NCBI GenBank assembly: GCA_039105265.1
Contig: JAPFFF010000412.1
Span: 1 to 23,273 of the forward strand
Source: Tritrichomonas musculus
Lineage: Eukaryota > Parabasalia > Tritrichomonadida > Tritrichomonadidae
Direction: 5' to 3'
DNA length: 23,273 nucleotides
Part shown: in pieces, positions 7,351-15,330 of the stretch
How positions within the stretch are numbered: the stretch's first letter is position 1
Layout: every line of letters begins with the position of its first letter
The notes under the pieces: model-generated
Database searches by the model: none
Told to the model about the DNA's origin: nothing
Seen by the model: only the letters and a program-made list of their open reading frames with translations
Program-made: the position numbers and the translations under genes

Positions 7351-8505
7351 ATGAGTAAAGAAGAACCAAGCCCATATGAAAAATTATACAACAAAGCTAA
7401 ATGGAAGACCTTGGACAAATACCTTAGCATGGCAAAACAAGAGAATCTAAATGAAGAAGAAGCAAAGAAATACTTTGATGAAAGAGTAGTACATGATAAG
7501 AGAGTACCTAAAGCACAATTTATACCTATTGTATCCAAACATCCTCATGGTTATCAAATGGATACCTTCATTAATAATAAAGAGGCAGGTGGGTTGAATT
7601 ATCTAATGTTCATCAATATCAACACCAGAAAAGCATATGCATATCCTATGAATGGTAAAGGAGCAAGAGAAGTATTAACAGCACTTCATAAATTTGTTAA
7701 TGATGTACCTCATGTATATTCGATAACAAGTGATGAGGATGCAGCATATTTATCATCAACAGTCTTAGACTTCATGAGAGAGAAGAACATAAAATACCGA
7801 ACAACAACTGAGAATAACCATAATGTACTTGGCATTATTAATAGGTTTATGAGAACTATAAGAGATGCTATTGGTGAAAATAGGTTTATTCAACCAAAGG
7901 AGATGCATGATTTGGTCAACATATATAACAACTCTCCTCATAGGTCTTTAGATAATAAAGCACCTAATGATATTACTCCAGAGGATGAAATAAAGTACAT
8001 ACAAAAGAATGCACGCATTAATCCATACCATTTTAATCCAGGTGAGAAGGTCAGGTTAGTACTCGAAAAAGAACCATTTGGTAAAAGAAGAAGTAATTTG
8101 TCCAATGAGTCTTATATAGTTGACTCACAAAAAGGTAACCAGTTTGTGGTCAAGTCCAAAGATGGTTCAACTAGTTCATTCCCTGGATATAGGTTGTTAA
8201 GGACAAGAGACAAAAGGATTAAAGTAGCTGAAAGACTAAATGAAGGTAAAGAAGGTATTATTGAAAAAATATATAACTTTGATGAAGATACTGGTAAGTA
8301 TGATTTAAAATGGGAAGGAGTCGAAGGTGATGATGCCTTTGCTAGACAAACTATTAGAGATGTAAGGAGAGGTAATCCATTAGTACTTGGTACAGCAGAA
8401 AGACAATATTGGTTGGAACAAAAGAAAAATTATGAACGACAAATTAAAGCAGGTCAAAAGGTTGAGGGCAAACCAATACCAGATAAAATTATGAAATACA
8501 TTTAA
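7351..8505 (+). CDS. INT: Retroviral-type integrase with chromodomain-like C terminus
   Basis: The 384-residue protein is the Polinton integrase. The rve-type core spans about residues 60-215, with D71 in QMDTF, D128 in TSDEDAAY, and the downstream helix LGIINRFMRTIRDAIG, then the typical YNNSPHRSLDNKAPNDITPEDE. A basic SH3-like stretch follows (KVRLVLEKEPFGKRR), then a chromodomain-like module near 301-345 (EGIIEKIYNFDEDTGKYDLKWEG). The enzyme joins the element ends to target DNA; chromodomains can direct such integrases to histone-marked chromatin. It starts 6 bp after the previous stop and ends 10 bp before the ATPase, so it is packed tightly in the virion block. Confidence 0.88.
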   Translation: MSKEEPSPYEKLYNKAKWKTLDKYLSMAKQENLNEEEAKKYFDERVVHDKRVPKAQFIPIVSKHPHGYQMDTFINNKEAGGLNYLMFININTRKAYAYPMNGKGAREVLTALHKFVNDVPHVYSITSDEDAAYLSSTVLDFMREKNIKYRTTTENNHNVLGIINRFMRTIRDAIGENRFIQPKEMHDLVNIYNNSPHRSLDNKAPNDITPEDEIKYIQKNARINPYHFNPGEKVRLVLEKEPFGKRRSNLSNESYIVDSQKGNQFVVKSKDGSTSSFPGYRLLRTRDKRIKVAERLNEGKEGIIEKIYNFDEDTGKYDLKWEGVEGDDAFARQTIRDVRRGNPLVLGTAERQYWLEQKKNYERQIKAGQKVEGKPIPDKIMKYI

Positions 8506-8515
8506 AAATTTGTAA

Positions 8516-9382
8516 ATGGATGAACCCCCAAGTGCAGAACTCATAAATAAAGTAGAAACATTGATTAAAGAGACCTTACAGAAGAACATGAAAGAGATAG
8601 ATGGTGCTTTGATTAAACCATTATCACCTGATTATCCTTTTAGCACAAATGGTATATACTTTTTAATTGGTAAACCAGGTGCTGGTAAAAGTTTTTGGAT
8701 ATGGAGACATATTATGATAACAGAGAGGTTGTTTAAACATCCATACTACCAAAAGATAATATTTTGCTCAAGCTCTGGTAAAATGGATAAAACAGCTGAA
8801 ACACTTAATAAACAGATACGATCAAGAATCGATTATGTAAAGGAAAGAGAATTAATGAGTTATCTAAAACGACATCTTCGAAGAAAGATAAAGTATTATG
8901 CCATTGTCAAATATGTACTATCTCGAATGAAAGAGACCAATGACGAAATGAGGAGGCTCATTGAGAAGCATCATTTAAATGAGCTCAATGATAAAATAAT
9001 ATATATAGCAAATAAGCTCGTCAAGTATGAAACATCATCATATCCATATAATACATTATTGATACTAGATGATTGTGCAGGTAGTGATTTATTAAAGAAT
9101 GGTAATAGTGAATTTATCAAGTTGTTAACCAAGACAAGACACTATAATTTAACATGTATCATGGCTATCCAAACTATTCGATTTGTTCATATGAATGCGA
9201 AAAGGTTAGCAACAGATATCATATGTTATACAGGATATAGTGAGGAAGATTTTACTAGCTTGTTGCAACAAACTAATAACTCATTAAATACTAAGCAGAC
9301 AGTAGCTGAATACTTACAACATAAAGAACCACATGAAAAATTCGTAATGAATATTTCTGCTAATAAGTACTATTTCGAATAA
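8516..9382 (+). CDS. ATP: FtsK/HerA-type genome packaging ATPase
   Basis: The 288-residue protein has a Walker A motif GKPGAGKS at 52-59 and a Walker B motif LLILDDC with the acidic pair at 185-186, followed by a conserved region with KTRHYNLTCIMAIQT, in which the Gln would act as sensor. This is the A32/FtsK-HerA-type packaging ATPase of Polintons, virophages and large DNA viruses. It pumps the genome into the capsid. The central part (about 95-165) is Arg/Lys- and Glu-rich. It follows the integrase by 10 bp and starts after TTTGTAAATG with no Initiator. Confidence 0.9.
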   Translation: MDEPPSAELINKVETLIKETLQKNMKEIDGALIKPLSPDYPFSTNGIYFLIGKPGAGKSFWIWRHIMITERLFKHPYYQKIIFCSSSGKMDKTAETLNKQIRSRIDYVKERELMSYLKRHLRRKIKYYAIVKYVLSRMKETNDEMRRLIEKHHLNELNDKIIYIANKLVKYETSSYPYNTLLILDDCAGSDLLKNGNSEFIKLLTKTRHYNLTCIMAIQTIRFVHMNAKRLATDIICYTGYSEEDFTSLLQQTNNSLNTKQTVAEYLQHKEPHEKFVMNISANKYYFE

Positions 9383-9399
9383 TTTTTTATTTTTTAAAA

Positions 9400-9855
9400 A
9401 TGGGAATTGAACGTCATTCAGTAGAAGATTATTGGAAGCCAAATTATTCCAAAAAGCAACAATTTTCTCCATGGCAAGAGATAATAAAAGGAGGAGTAGG
9501 ACTAGGCGGTAAGTTATTAATGGGAGCAGCAGATAGTTTTTCGGGAGGTCTTGCAAGTAAACTATTAGATGCTTCAGCAGGTGGATTAACCAAGCATGCT
9601 GGTGTTATTGGTTCAGTTGCGAGAGGTCTTGGTGAAAGCTTCTTGAGCGATAGTACAAGAAATAAAATAGCAAATATAGCTGACACAGCATTAAAATATG
9701 TCCCAGAAGGAAAAGTGAAAACTGCCTTATCATCAATTAATAAATCTGCAAAAGGTGATTCAGTTGGAGCACCTCTTGAAAAGCCAGCATTTTCGTCTAG
9801 ATCATTACAAGAGAGTGAATTTACTACCAACAATCGGGCGAGAACCTACATCTAA
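9400..9855 (+). CDS. Small Gly/Ala-rich protein, possible minor virion component
   Basis: A 151-residue protein. Residues about 28-80 are rich in Gly, Ala, Ser and Leu (GGVGLGGKLLMGAADSFSGG), suggesting an amphipathic or membrane-active segment; the rest is mildly basic (ALKYVPEGKVKTALSSINKS). I do not recognise a named family. Position between the packaging ATPase and the capsid gene, and the composition, resemble small virion proteins such as the membrane-lytic or core proteins of adeno-like viruses, but this is only an analogy. It starts after a T-rich leader (TTTTTTAAAAATG). Confidence 0.6.
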   Translation: MGIERHSVEDYWKPNYSKKQQFSPWQEIIKGGVGLGGKLLMGAADSFSGGLASKLLDASAGGLTKHAGVIGSVARGLGESFLSDSTRNKIANIADTALKYVPEGKVKTALSSINKSAKGDSVGAPLEKPAFSSRSLQESEFTTNNRARTYI

Positions 9856-9902
9856 TGAAAACTCAAAAAAACTAAATTTTTGGACTTTTTTGTTTATTTT
9901 AA

Positions 9903-10454
9903 ATGTCAAAACATCTAACAGGTTCTAAGAGACTTGCAGTTATTCATAAATGGTTGAATGGAAGGGATGACCCAGATTGGGAAGTTTTACCTACAAAAAC
10001 CAAAGACAAGTATATTGTAAAACAGCGAAAAACTCCAATAACTCGAGAATATCAAGAAAACTCAGAAAGTGAAAATAACGAAGAAACTCAAGAAAACTCA
10101 GACAGTGAAGAACATGAGGAACTTGAAGAAAAGCCAAGAAAGCCAATAAGTTCGAAAGCTGCACGAAAACCTCCAAAACCTCGAAAAACTCAACAAAGCC
10201 AAGTTTATGACCCTACTGTGAATGAGGAAATACTAAAACAGCTAAAATCACTAGGTGAAGAAATGAAGATAAGTCGAGAGAAGAAAGAACAGAGACGTAT
10301 GATAAAGGAGGTTGTTGATAAAAGGATGAGTAAACCAAGACAACAGTATGTTCCTGAAGAACCGCCACAACAATATGAAGAAGAACAACAACCTCAATAT
10401 ATACCTATGAGACCTATTGGTAGGAGAAATCGCATCTTTGAAGATATGATGTAA
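9903..10454 (+). CDS. Highly charged disordered protein, unknown function
   Basis: 183 residues with an N-terminal ordered part (SKRLAVIHKWLNGRDDPDWEVLP), an acidic middle containing two similar segments (YQENSESENNEETQENSDSEE), a basic Pro-rich stretch (KAARKPPKPRKTQQS), a helical charged part and a Gln/Pro-rich end (PPQQYEEEQQPQY). The layout suggests a flexible scaffold or DNA-binding virion protein, but no family is recognised. It is in the virion block, 17 bp before the major capsid gene, and starts after TTTTAAATG. Confidence 0.6.
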   Translation: MSKHLTGSKRLAVIHKWLNGRDDPDWEVLPTKTKDKYIVKQRKTPITREYQENSESENNEETQENSDSEEHEELEEKPRKPISSKAARKPPKPRKTQQSQVYDPTVNEEILKQLKSLGEEMKISREKKEQRRMIKEVVDKRMSKPRQQYVPEEPPQQYEEEQQPQYIPMRPIGRRNRIFEDMM

Positions 10455-10471
10455 ATTTTTTTCCATCTAAA

Positions 10472-12154
10472 ATGCTCAACAAGGAATCCTATATGAAAAC
10501 CTCAGCAGAGGTTTGTACCCAGATTGCATCTTACTTTGATGTTGTCGATAATTGCATAGCACTTAGTGATACTAATAAGGCATACTCATTAAATCCACAA
10601 ACTTCGTATTCACCATCACCACCAATTAAGAGTGGTTCCTATACAACATGTATTATATCTCCTAATACTCATAATACTGCTGATATATATAATGGATTTA
10701 TTCGAGCAGATATGAAAGTGATGATAAAAATAGACAAGCCAATTCTAAGTGATTTAGAAAATGTCAGTGGTTATAATTTTGGTAAGGTATGGTTTGGTTT
10801 TAAGGATGCTCGAGATGCTGTTGAGAAGTATGAAATTGTAGCTAATGGTATGACGCTTTATACCCAGAACTTTGGATGTGAAGAATCCTTTTTAACTGCA
10901 TGTTGTGCAAATGAAGTTACTAAAAGAGCTGATATATATAGTAAAGCAAGACATAAGGATATTTGGAATGATACTCATGGAAGGAGATGTGGTTTTGTTG
11001 CAAATCTTAACAAAGATGTGACTTCTGTCACTGAAACAATTAGATTAAAGATTGATTTGCGACGATTCCTACCTTTATCTAATATCAAGTACTTGCCAGC
11101 ATTTGCAGGTAAAATCGAATTACGTCTATACTTTTCAACAGCTGGTATGGTATATTGTCCAGTTGGTTTTGAAAAGAGCTTGGTTGCTAATCCACATATA
11201 ATGAAAGACTTCAATGTTGATGAAATTACCAATGAATTTCGACCTATTGGAGAACCAATATGGATGTGGACAAGTACCGAAAAAATAGCAATGGATAAGA
11301 TTAATGACCCCAAGAATCTTCCACCTGTTGGTGAAAATCATGGAGGAGCATATGAAGTCGCAGGAGCTAACAATACTAAGGCAAGAGTTGACCGAACTAT
11401 TTACAGTGATTGGAGAACTTGGAGTGTTGTTGATTATTCCATTGAAGAATGTGCGAGTATTATACCTTGTTTTGGTATTCATGAATCTGTATATACAGCA
11501 CTTGTTCAAAGATATGCTAACCCACAACATCCACTTACATTCCCAACACAGATAATGTCATTTTACACTTGTACAAGACCTCTTAATAATGAACAAGATA
11601 AAGCAACTATTACTATTACACCTAATTTTGTAGATAGTATGTTTTGCTTATTCCCACTTAAGCATACACATAAGACATACTTCAAGAATCCTATGTTTGA
11701 AGCATTTCATATGAATTGTGGTAATTACAATAATATTCCTGCTAAAGCATTTGGTACGAATGGTAAGTATCCAGAGTTCCTCGAATATTGCCAGAATGCA
11801 ATGAACATGAATGGAGAGCAAAATGGATTTAATAAAGAGGTTATTGCAAGTTTAGCGAATGAGTATCAATATAATGAAAACACAACAGGCTATTATCCAA
11901 ATGATAGGTCCTCATTCTTCATAGGTCTTCCTACTGAAACAGATGGAACATATCAACAAGGTCTTTCAAGTCTTGCACCTATTAACTTCGAATTGATATG
12001 TAGTCAAAAGGCAGATAATCCATTTAGACAGGAAGTAGATACGCCTCCATTATTATGCTTATTAACAGATATATCAATTAGTATTTTGATTAGACCAAAT
12101 GGTATGCCACCATCAGTACGTATTGGTCCTTATGATTTAACAACCCCTGAATAA
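10472..12154 (+). CDS. MCP: Major capsid protein, double jelly-roll type
   Basis: The 560-residue length, the beta-rich character and the block at about 192-221 (LKIDLRRFLPLSNIKYLPAF followed by AGKIELRLYF) match the double jelly-roll major capsid proteins of Polintons, which form hexon-like trimers. The first 50 residues (DVVDNCIALSDTNKAYSLNP) resemble the usual N-terminal arm. The second half carries long strand-rich parts and ends with LCLLTDISISILIRPNGMPP. It starts after ATCTAAAATG with no Initiator. It follows the charged protein by 17 bp and is followed by a small Pro-rich protein 31 bp later. Presence of an intact-looking capsid gene supports the view that the element can be, or once was, a virion-forming agent. 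Confidence 0.82.
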   Translation: MLNKESYMKTSAEVCTQIASYFDVVDNCIALSDTNKAYSLNPQTSYSPSPPIKSGSYTTCIISPNTHNTADIYNGFIRADMKVMIKIDKPILSDLENVSGYNFGKVWFGFKDARDAVEKYEIVANGMTLYTQNFGCEESFLTACCANEVTKRADIYSKARHKDIWNDTHGRRCGFVANLNKDVTSVTETIRLKIDLRRFLPLSNIKYLPAFAGKIELRLYFSTAGMVYCPVGFEKSLVANPHIMKDFNVDEITNEFRPIGEPIWMWTSTEKIAMDKINDPKNLPPVGENHGGAYEVAGANNTKARVDRTIYSDWRTWSVVDYSIEECASIIPCFGIHESVYTALVQRYANPQHPLTFPTQIMSFYTCTRPLNNEQDKATITITPNFVDSMFCLFPLKHTHKTYFKNPMFEAFHMNCGNYNNIPAKAFGTNGKYPEFLEYCQNAMNMNGEQNGFNKEVIASLANEYQYNENTTGYYPNDRSSFFIGLPTETDGTYQQGLSSLAPINFELICSQKADNPFRQEVDTPPLLCLLTDISISILIRPNGMPPSVRIGPYDLTTPE

Positions 12155-12185
12155 ACATAAAGAAGGATATTTTATTTTTTTGTAA

Positions 12186-12620
12186 ATGTCGAATGATTAT
12201 AGAAGCCCACATGCTGAGATTGTTGGAAGAGAAGGTATGATGTATAATGAAGCTACCATGAAAAATAAGGACTTAGAGTTTCAACATTTTGGTGTGTTCA
12301 GTAATACTAATACTTATTCTGTAACCTTCAACCCATATATTAATCGACCACCTACCCAGATTATTGAACATGAGGACCCTGTTAGATTTCCAGATACTCG
12401 AGAACATATAACCAAACCTGTTCGTGAACCTCCTGTTAGTATTACAGATGGTGGTTTTTATCGACATATAGGTGAAAAAGATAGACCAGTACCTCTCTTA
12501 CCAAAATATCTTAAGAAGCCTGAGAAACCACCAATGCAAGGTAGAGCAAGAGAATATAATAAACAAGATATTCGATATGGACCTACCCAACATATCTTTA
12601 CCCAAAATAACATATATTAA
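12186..12620 (+). CDS. Small Pro-rich virion-block protein, unknown function
   Basis: 144 residues, low in hydrophobic runs, rich in Pro, Arg, Tyr and Asn (NRPPTQIIEHEDPVRFPDTR, PLLPKYLKKPEKPP). Likely an extended or disordered protein, such as a capsid-associated peptide. No family is recognised. It lies directly after the major capsid gene with the same T-rich leader type (TTTTGTAAATG), so it is probably expressed with it. Confidence 0.6.
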   Translation: MSNDYRSPHAEIVGREGMMYNEATMKNKDLEFQHFGVFSNTNTYSVTFNPYINRPPTQIIEHEDPVRFPDTREHITKPVREPPVSITDGGFYRHIGEKDRPVPLLPKYLKKPEKPPMQGRAREYNKQDIRYGPTQHIFTQNNIY

Positions 12621-12644
12621 TTTTTTATTGAATTTTTTATCCAG

Positions 12645-13091
12645 ATGAAAATGACAACAAGAAACGTCTATGACTATGTCAATGAACTTCGCGCAAAATG
12701 TGCTCCAAATACTAAACAATGTAATTTCTCGATACTTTGTGACAAGTACCCAATGAAAACAGGAGAATGGAGTTATTTAGGCAAAGTACTCTATGTCTCA
12801 ATCAAGGTAAAAGACAAGTGCCACAGATTTTATCCAGATAAGCTCAAAGAACTTGATCTTGACTCAATATTTATTAAGCCTAACTCAAGGAGAAAAATAA
12901 CTGAAGATTTCGAAGAGTTCTACATAAATGGAAACACTACCACTCAAGAGTATCAAGGAATCAAATACTACAACTACTCCATTGCAGCTGCTCCTACAAG
13001 TCATAAACCAAAAATCGATGCTCTCAAGCAGAAATATCAAATTGAGTCATTTGACATGTTTATTGGAGAACAGCTAGACTTAGTACTTTAA
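12645..13091 (+). CDS. Small protein, unknown function
   Basis: 148 residues starting MKMTTRNVYDYVNELRAKC; the second Met (12651) is an alternative start. It has Cys residues spaced through the first third, a helical N terminus and a possible alpha/beta body (GEWSYLGKVLYVSIKVKDKC). No family recognised. The region before the ATG is T-rich and has no Initiator. It is in line with the virion block and 21 bp before the next gene. Confidence 0.6.
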   Translation: MKMTTRNVYDYVNELRAKCAPNTKQCNFSILCDKYPMKTGEWSYLGKVLYVSIKVKDKCHRFYPDKLKELDLDSIFIKPNSRRKITEDFEEFYINGNTTTQEYQGIKYYNYSIAAAPTSHKPKIDALKQKYQIESFDMFIGEQLDLVL

Positions 13092-13112
13092 GCCTATTTT
13101 TTCCCAACCTAA

Positions 13113-13637
13113 ATGATTAAGAAGAGGGGTACAACCAATGGAGTTCAAGCAAATGTATCTTTAGAACCATCAGCAGCTGCATCATCTACATCAAACATCA
13201 ACAACAACATTATTATTAATAAGAGAGATGATGGCAAGGAAGACATTGTTATTACAAGAGACATTGGAGTGCAAACTGAACCTGTTGAAGTTGAACCAGA
13301 TGTACGTAATGTTATACTTGAAGCATATGCACAAATACTACTTAATCAAGACAAAGCACTACTAGCTAACATTATATCAAAGAAATGCATCATAGTACCT
13401 ATTGAATCTCTTAGCAACATCATCAAAGCAATACTACATGTTAGTGAGGTTGAAGTACAACTTAATGAAGATGTTGGATGTTGTGCAGCTAAGAGCAATC
13501 CAATAAGAAAAATAGATGCTATTAAGATTATTAAAGATAATGGAGAGGTAGTCATTGACTTGAAACAAGTATATAATAAAGAATATAATGAGCTTGTTAA
13601 TAATTATCATGTATGCTTAAAATATTGCATAGTATAA
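13113..13637 (+). CDS. Small protein with an LC8-like IGVQTEP motif
   Basis: 174 residues. The first 45 are low complexity (Ser, Ala, Asn, Ile, basic), followed by RDIGVQTEPVEVEPD with G52-V53-Q54-T55-E56, a close match to the LC8-binding consensus in a disordered acidic setting. The rest is helical and strand-like (ILEAYAQILLNQDKALLANI) with a Cys pair. No family recognised. It is the last rightward gene of the packed block; the next gene is convergent. Its leader is CCTAAATG without an Initiator. Confidence 0.62.
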   Translation: MIKKRGTTNGVQANVSLEPSAAASSTSNINNNIIINKRDDGKEDIVITRDIGVQTEPVEVEPDVRNVILEAYAQILLNQDKALLANIISKKCIIVPIESLSNIIKAILHVSEVEVQLNEDVGCCAAKSNPIRKIDAIKIIKDNGEVVIDLKQVYNKEYNELVNNYHVCLKYCIV

Positions 13638-13689
13638 AAAAAGACATATATAAAAAAAACTTAAAATTAGAAGTAATTATTTTTTACTC

Positions 13690-14061
13690 TTACTCCTTGT
13701 CTTTTGGAGATGAAGCTTCTTGTTCATCTTCATCATCTTCTTCTTGTGTCTCTTGCGAGTCAGGCACTATAGGCACGTGAAAGCCAATAGATTTTGGTGT
13801 TGGAGATTGAGGAATCTTTTTATGAAAAACCTCGCAGGTAGTGAGATTCATTTGAGTAAGTGCTTCAGCAATCTTGTTCATGTTTGCTTGTATCAAAGGG
13901 TCATAGATGGTGCAGACATTAGATGATGTCGAGTTTATTATTTTTTGGTTGAACAGAAATATCACCTCTTTAATAGCATTGGCTATTTCAACATGAGCAT
14001 TTTTGATAGCTAGCTTTTGCTGTTTTTGGAATTCTTTGAAGTCATTTCCAGAACGCGACAT
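13690..14061 (-). CDS. Small coiled-coil protein with acidic tail, unknown function
   Basis: 123 residues. The N-terminal 75 are helical (FKEFQKQQKLAIKNAHVEIA, AEALTQMNLTTC) and the last 30 are strongly acidic (QETQEEDDEDEQEASSPKDKE). No family recognised. Two Initiators lie just upstream on its strand (TCATTT at 14068-14073 and TCACT at 14074-14078; 10-nt leader from the nearer). It is divergent from the basic protein gene at 14138. Confidence 0.62.
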   Translation of the reverse strand: MSRSGNDFKEFQKQQKLAIKNAHVEIANAIKEVIFLFNQKIINSTSSNVCTIYDPLIQANMNKIAEALTQMNLTTCEVFHKKIPQSPTPKSIGFHVPIVPDSQETQEEDDEDEQEASSPKDKE

Positions 14062-14067
14062 TTTAAA

Positions 14068-14078
14068 AAATGAAGTGA
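14068..14078 (-). promoter_or_regulatory. Paired Initiators for the gene at 14061
   Basis: On the minus strand TCACT (14074-14078) is followed at once by TCATTT (14068-14073). The second gives a 10-nt leader. Confidence 0.55.
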
Positions 14079-14137
14079 TTTTGTTTGCGAATATTCAATT
14101 TTCAAAAATAATTCAATTTTTTTTCTCGAATGAAATC

Positions 14138-14416
14138 ATGAGCCAAAATTTAGATTTGGGTGAGTTCAAGGAAACAGCTATCATCAAGAAGTTGAAGAAG
14201 TCCAAGAGTAACAACAACCTCAAAAATATTGATACTGCAAAAACTGAAACAACAGAAAAACGTGGTAGAAAGCAAAAGTATGCAACTGTTGAAGAACGAA
14301 ATGAAGCACGTAAACAACAGCAAAAGGCATATCGTGAAAGAAAGAAAAGAGAAATACAAAGTATGAAGGAAAAAATAATGTCGTATGAAAGCAAAAAGGT
14401 AGCTTATGAAGAATGA
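14138..14416 (+). CDS. Small basic bZIP-like / AT-hook-like protein
   Basis: The frame is open from 14003, but the ATG at 14138 (MSQNLDLGEF) is the likely start, because the upstream part would run through the leader of the divergent gene. The 92 residues hold a KRGRKQKYATVEERNEARK segment followed by QQQKAYRERKKREIQSMKEK. The last part resembles the basic region of Pap1/Yap1-type bZIP factors (Q-x-A-F-R-E-R-K), and KRGRK resembles a weak AT-hook. It probably binds nucleic acid, perhaps as a regulator; a leucine zipper is not evident. A separate ATG at 14130 opens a three-codon frame just before it. Its last codons contain the first unit of the 19-bp minisatellite. Confidence 0.6.
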   Translation: MSQNLDLGEFKETAIIKKLKKSKSNNNLKNIDTAKTETTEKRGRKQKYATVEERNEARKQQQKAYRERKKREIQSMKEKIMSYESKKVAYEE

Positions 14417-14683
14417 GGTAGCTTATGAGGAAAAAGGTAGCTTATGAGGAAAAAGGTAGCTTATGAGGAAAAAGGTAGCTTATGAGGAAAAAGGTAGCTT
14501 ATGAGGAAAAAGGTAGCTTATGAGGAAAAAAGGTAGCTTATGAGGAAAAAGGTAGCTTATGAGGAAAAAGGTAGCTTATGAGGAAAAAGGTAGCTTATGA
14601 GGAAAAAGGTAGCTTATGAGGAAAAAGGTAGCTTATGAGGAAAAAGGTAGCTTATGAGGAAAAAGGTAGCTTATGAGGAAAAA
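14398..14683 (+). repeat. 19-bp minisatellite, about 15 copies
   Basis: The unit ggtagcttatgaggaaaaa repeats from 14398 with starts every 19 bp (one step is 20 bp, at 14512-14532). The first unit differs by a few bases and forms the last codons of the basic protein gene, whose stop is at 14414-14416. The unit reads like the KKVAYEE codons at the end of that gene, so the array probably grew from the gene end. Most copies are almost identical, so the expansion is recent and likely to vary in length between strains. Confidence 0.97.
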
Positions 14684-14689
14684 CATGTA

Positions 14690-14712
14690 GTTAAAAAAAA
14701 AACTTTTTTTTT
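14690..14712. terminator. A-run/T-run hairpin between convergent genes
   Basis: A run of about ten A, a single C, then a run of nine T forms a near-perfect inverted repeat between the minisatellite and the end of the leftward gene at 14715. It may mark transcript ends on both sides, or be simple sequence. Confidence 0.3.
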
Positions 14713-14714
14713 AG

Positions 14715-15140
14715 TTATTCATTTTTCTTGTAGTACATTGTGATGAACTTCTTGTTTCTTTTCACTTTCTTATGTGTAAAGTGTCTCTTTGTTCCATCGA
14801 GATGCCCGAAACCAAGTCGAGTAATAGATAGTTCATGACCAAAGAACATGTTGTACAAGTTAACAATGTCTCTTGCAGGATAACAATCTTTCTCGAGGTT
14901 GTCAAACCATTCATCATACCTCTTTTTTTGTTTTGCTCGAAGTCGATGTGCATCATTTTCAAGAGCATGAGCATAATTTTCACACATCGTTCTTAAATTT
15001 GATGTATCATCTTCAACTTTTAGTTGAGATATTTTTTTCGACATGTTTATATTAATTTTGTAGTCGAATGAATCATGATCTTTAGGAGGTGTTTGTTTTT
15101 GTAAAATATCTTCTATTTTATCTTCTTCTTCATTCATCAT
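14715..15140 (-). CDS. Small charged protein with basic C terminus, unknown function
   Basis: 141 residues. It starts acidic (MMNEEEDKIEDILQ), continues with a helical central part (AHALENDAHRLRAKQKKRYD) and ends strongly basic (KRHFTHKKVKRNKKFITMYYKK), which suggests nucleic-acid binding. No family recognised. The start is supported by an Initiator (TCACTA at 15152-15157, minus strand, 15-nt leader). A second ATG follows directly. The gene is divergent from the coiled-coil gene at 15331. Placed in the early-type cluster beside the polymerase, it could serve replication. Confidence 0.62.
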   Translation of the reverse strand: MMNEEEDKIEDILQKQTPPKDHDSFDYKININMSKKISQLKVEDDTSNLRTMCENYAHALENDAHRLRAKQKKRYDEWFDNLEKDCYPARDIVNLYNMFFGHELSITRLGFGHLDGTKRHFTHKKVKRNKKFITMYYKKNE

Positions 15141-15151
15141 TAATAAAATAA

Positions 15152-15157
15152 TAGTGA
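15152..15157 (-). promoter_or_regulatory. Initiator for the gene at 15140
   Basis: TCACTA on the minus strand matches TCA(+1)Y(T/A), 15-nt leader. Confidence 0.55.
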
Positions 15158-15314
15158 TATTAATAAATATATTTTTTTAAAATTTCAATATATTTTATTT
15201 TTTTTAATTCAATTTTTGAATTTTTATAGTTAATGTAACTTTTTCAAAGAAAAATATCCACCTTCGAGTTTTTCTACGAAATTTAAAATTTAGTGATATC
15301 AACTAGAAAATAGA

Positions 15315-15320
15315 TCATTT
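15315..15320 (+). promoter_or_regulatory. Initiator for the coiled-coil gene at 15331
   Basis: TCATTT with A15317 as first base, 14-nt leader to the ATG at 15331. Confidence 0.6.
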
Positions 15321-15330
15321 TTATACTTGT

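Noticed and set aside
9444-9833. Leftward 129-codon frame opposite the Gly-rich gene
   Set aside because: The rightward frame has the proper leader, spacing and strand of the block; the leftward one has neither leader nor motif.
11135-11530. Leftward 131-codon frame inside the capsid gene
   Set aside because: Shadow of the capsid coding sequence with no motif or start signal.
14398-14683. Array mistaken for a CRISPR
   Set aside because: Units are directly adjacent with no spacers, and the setting is eukaryotic.
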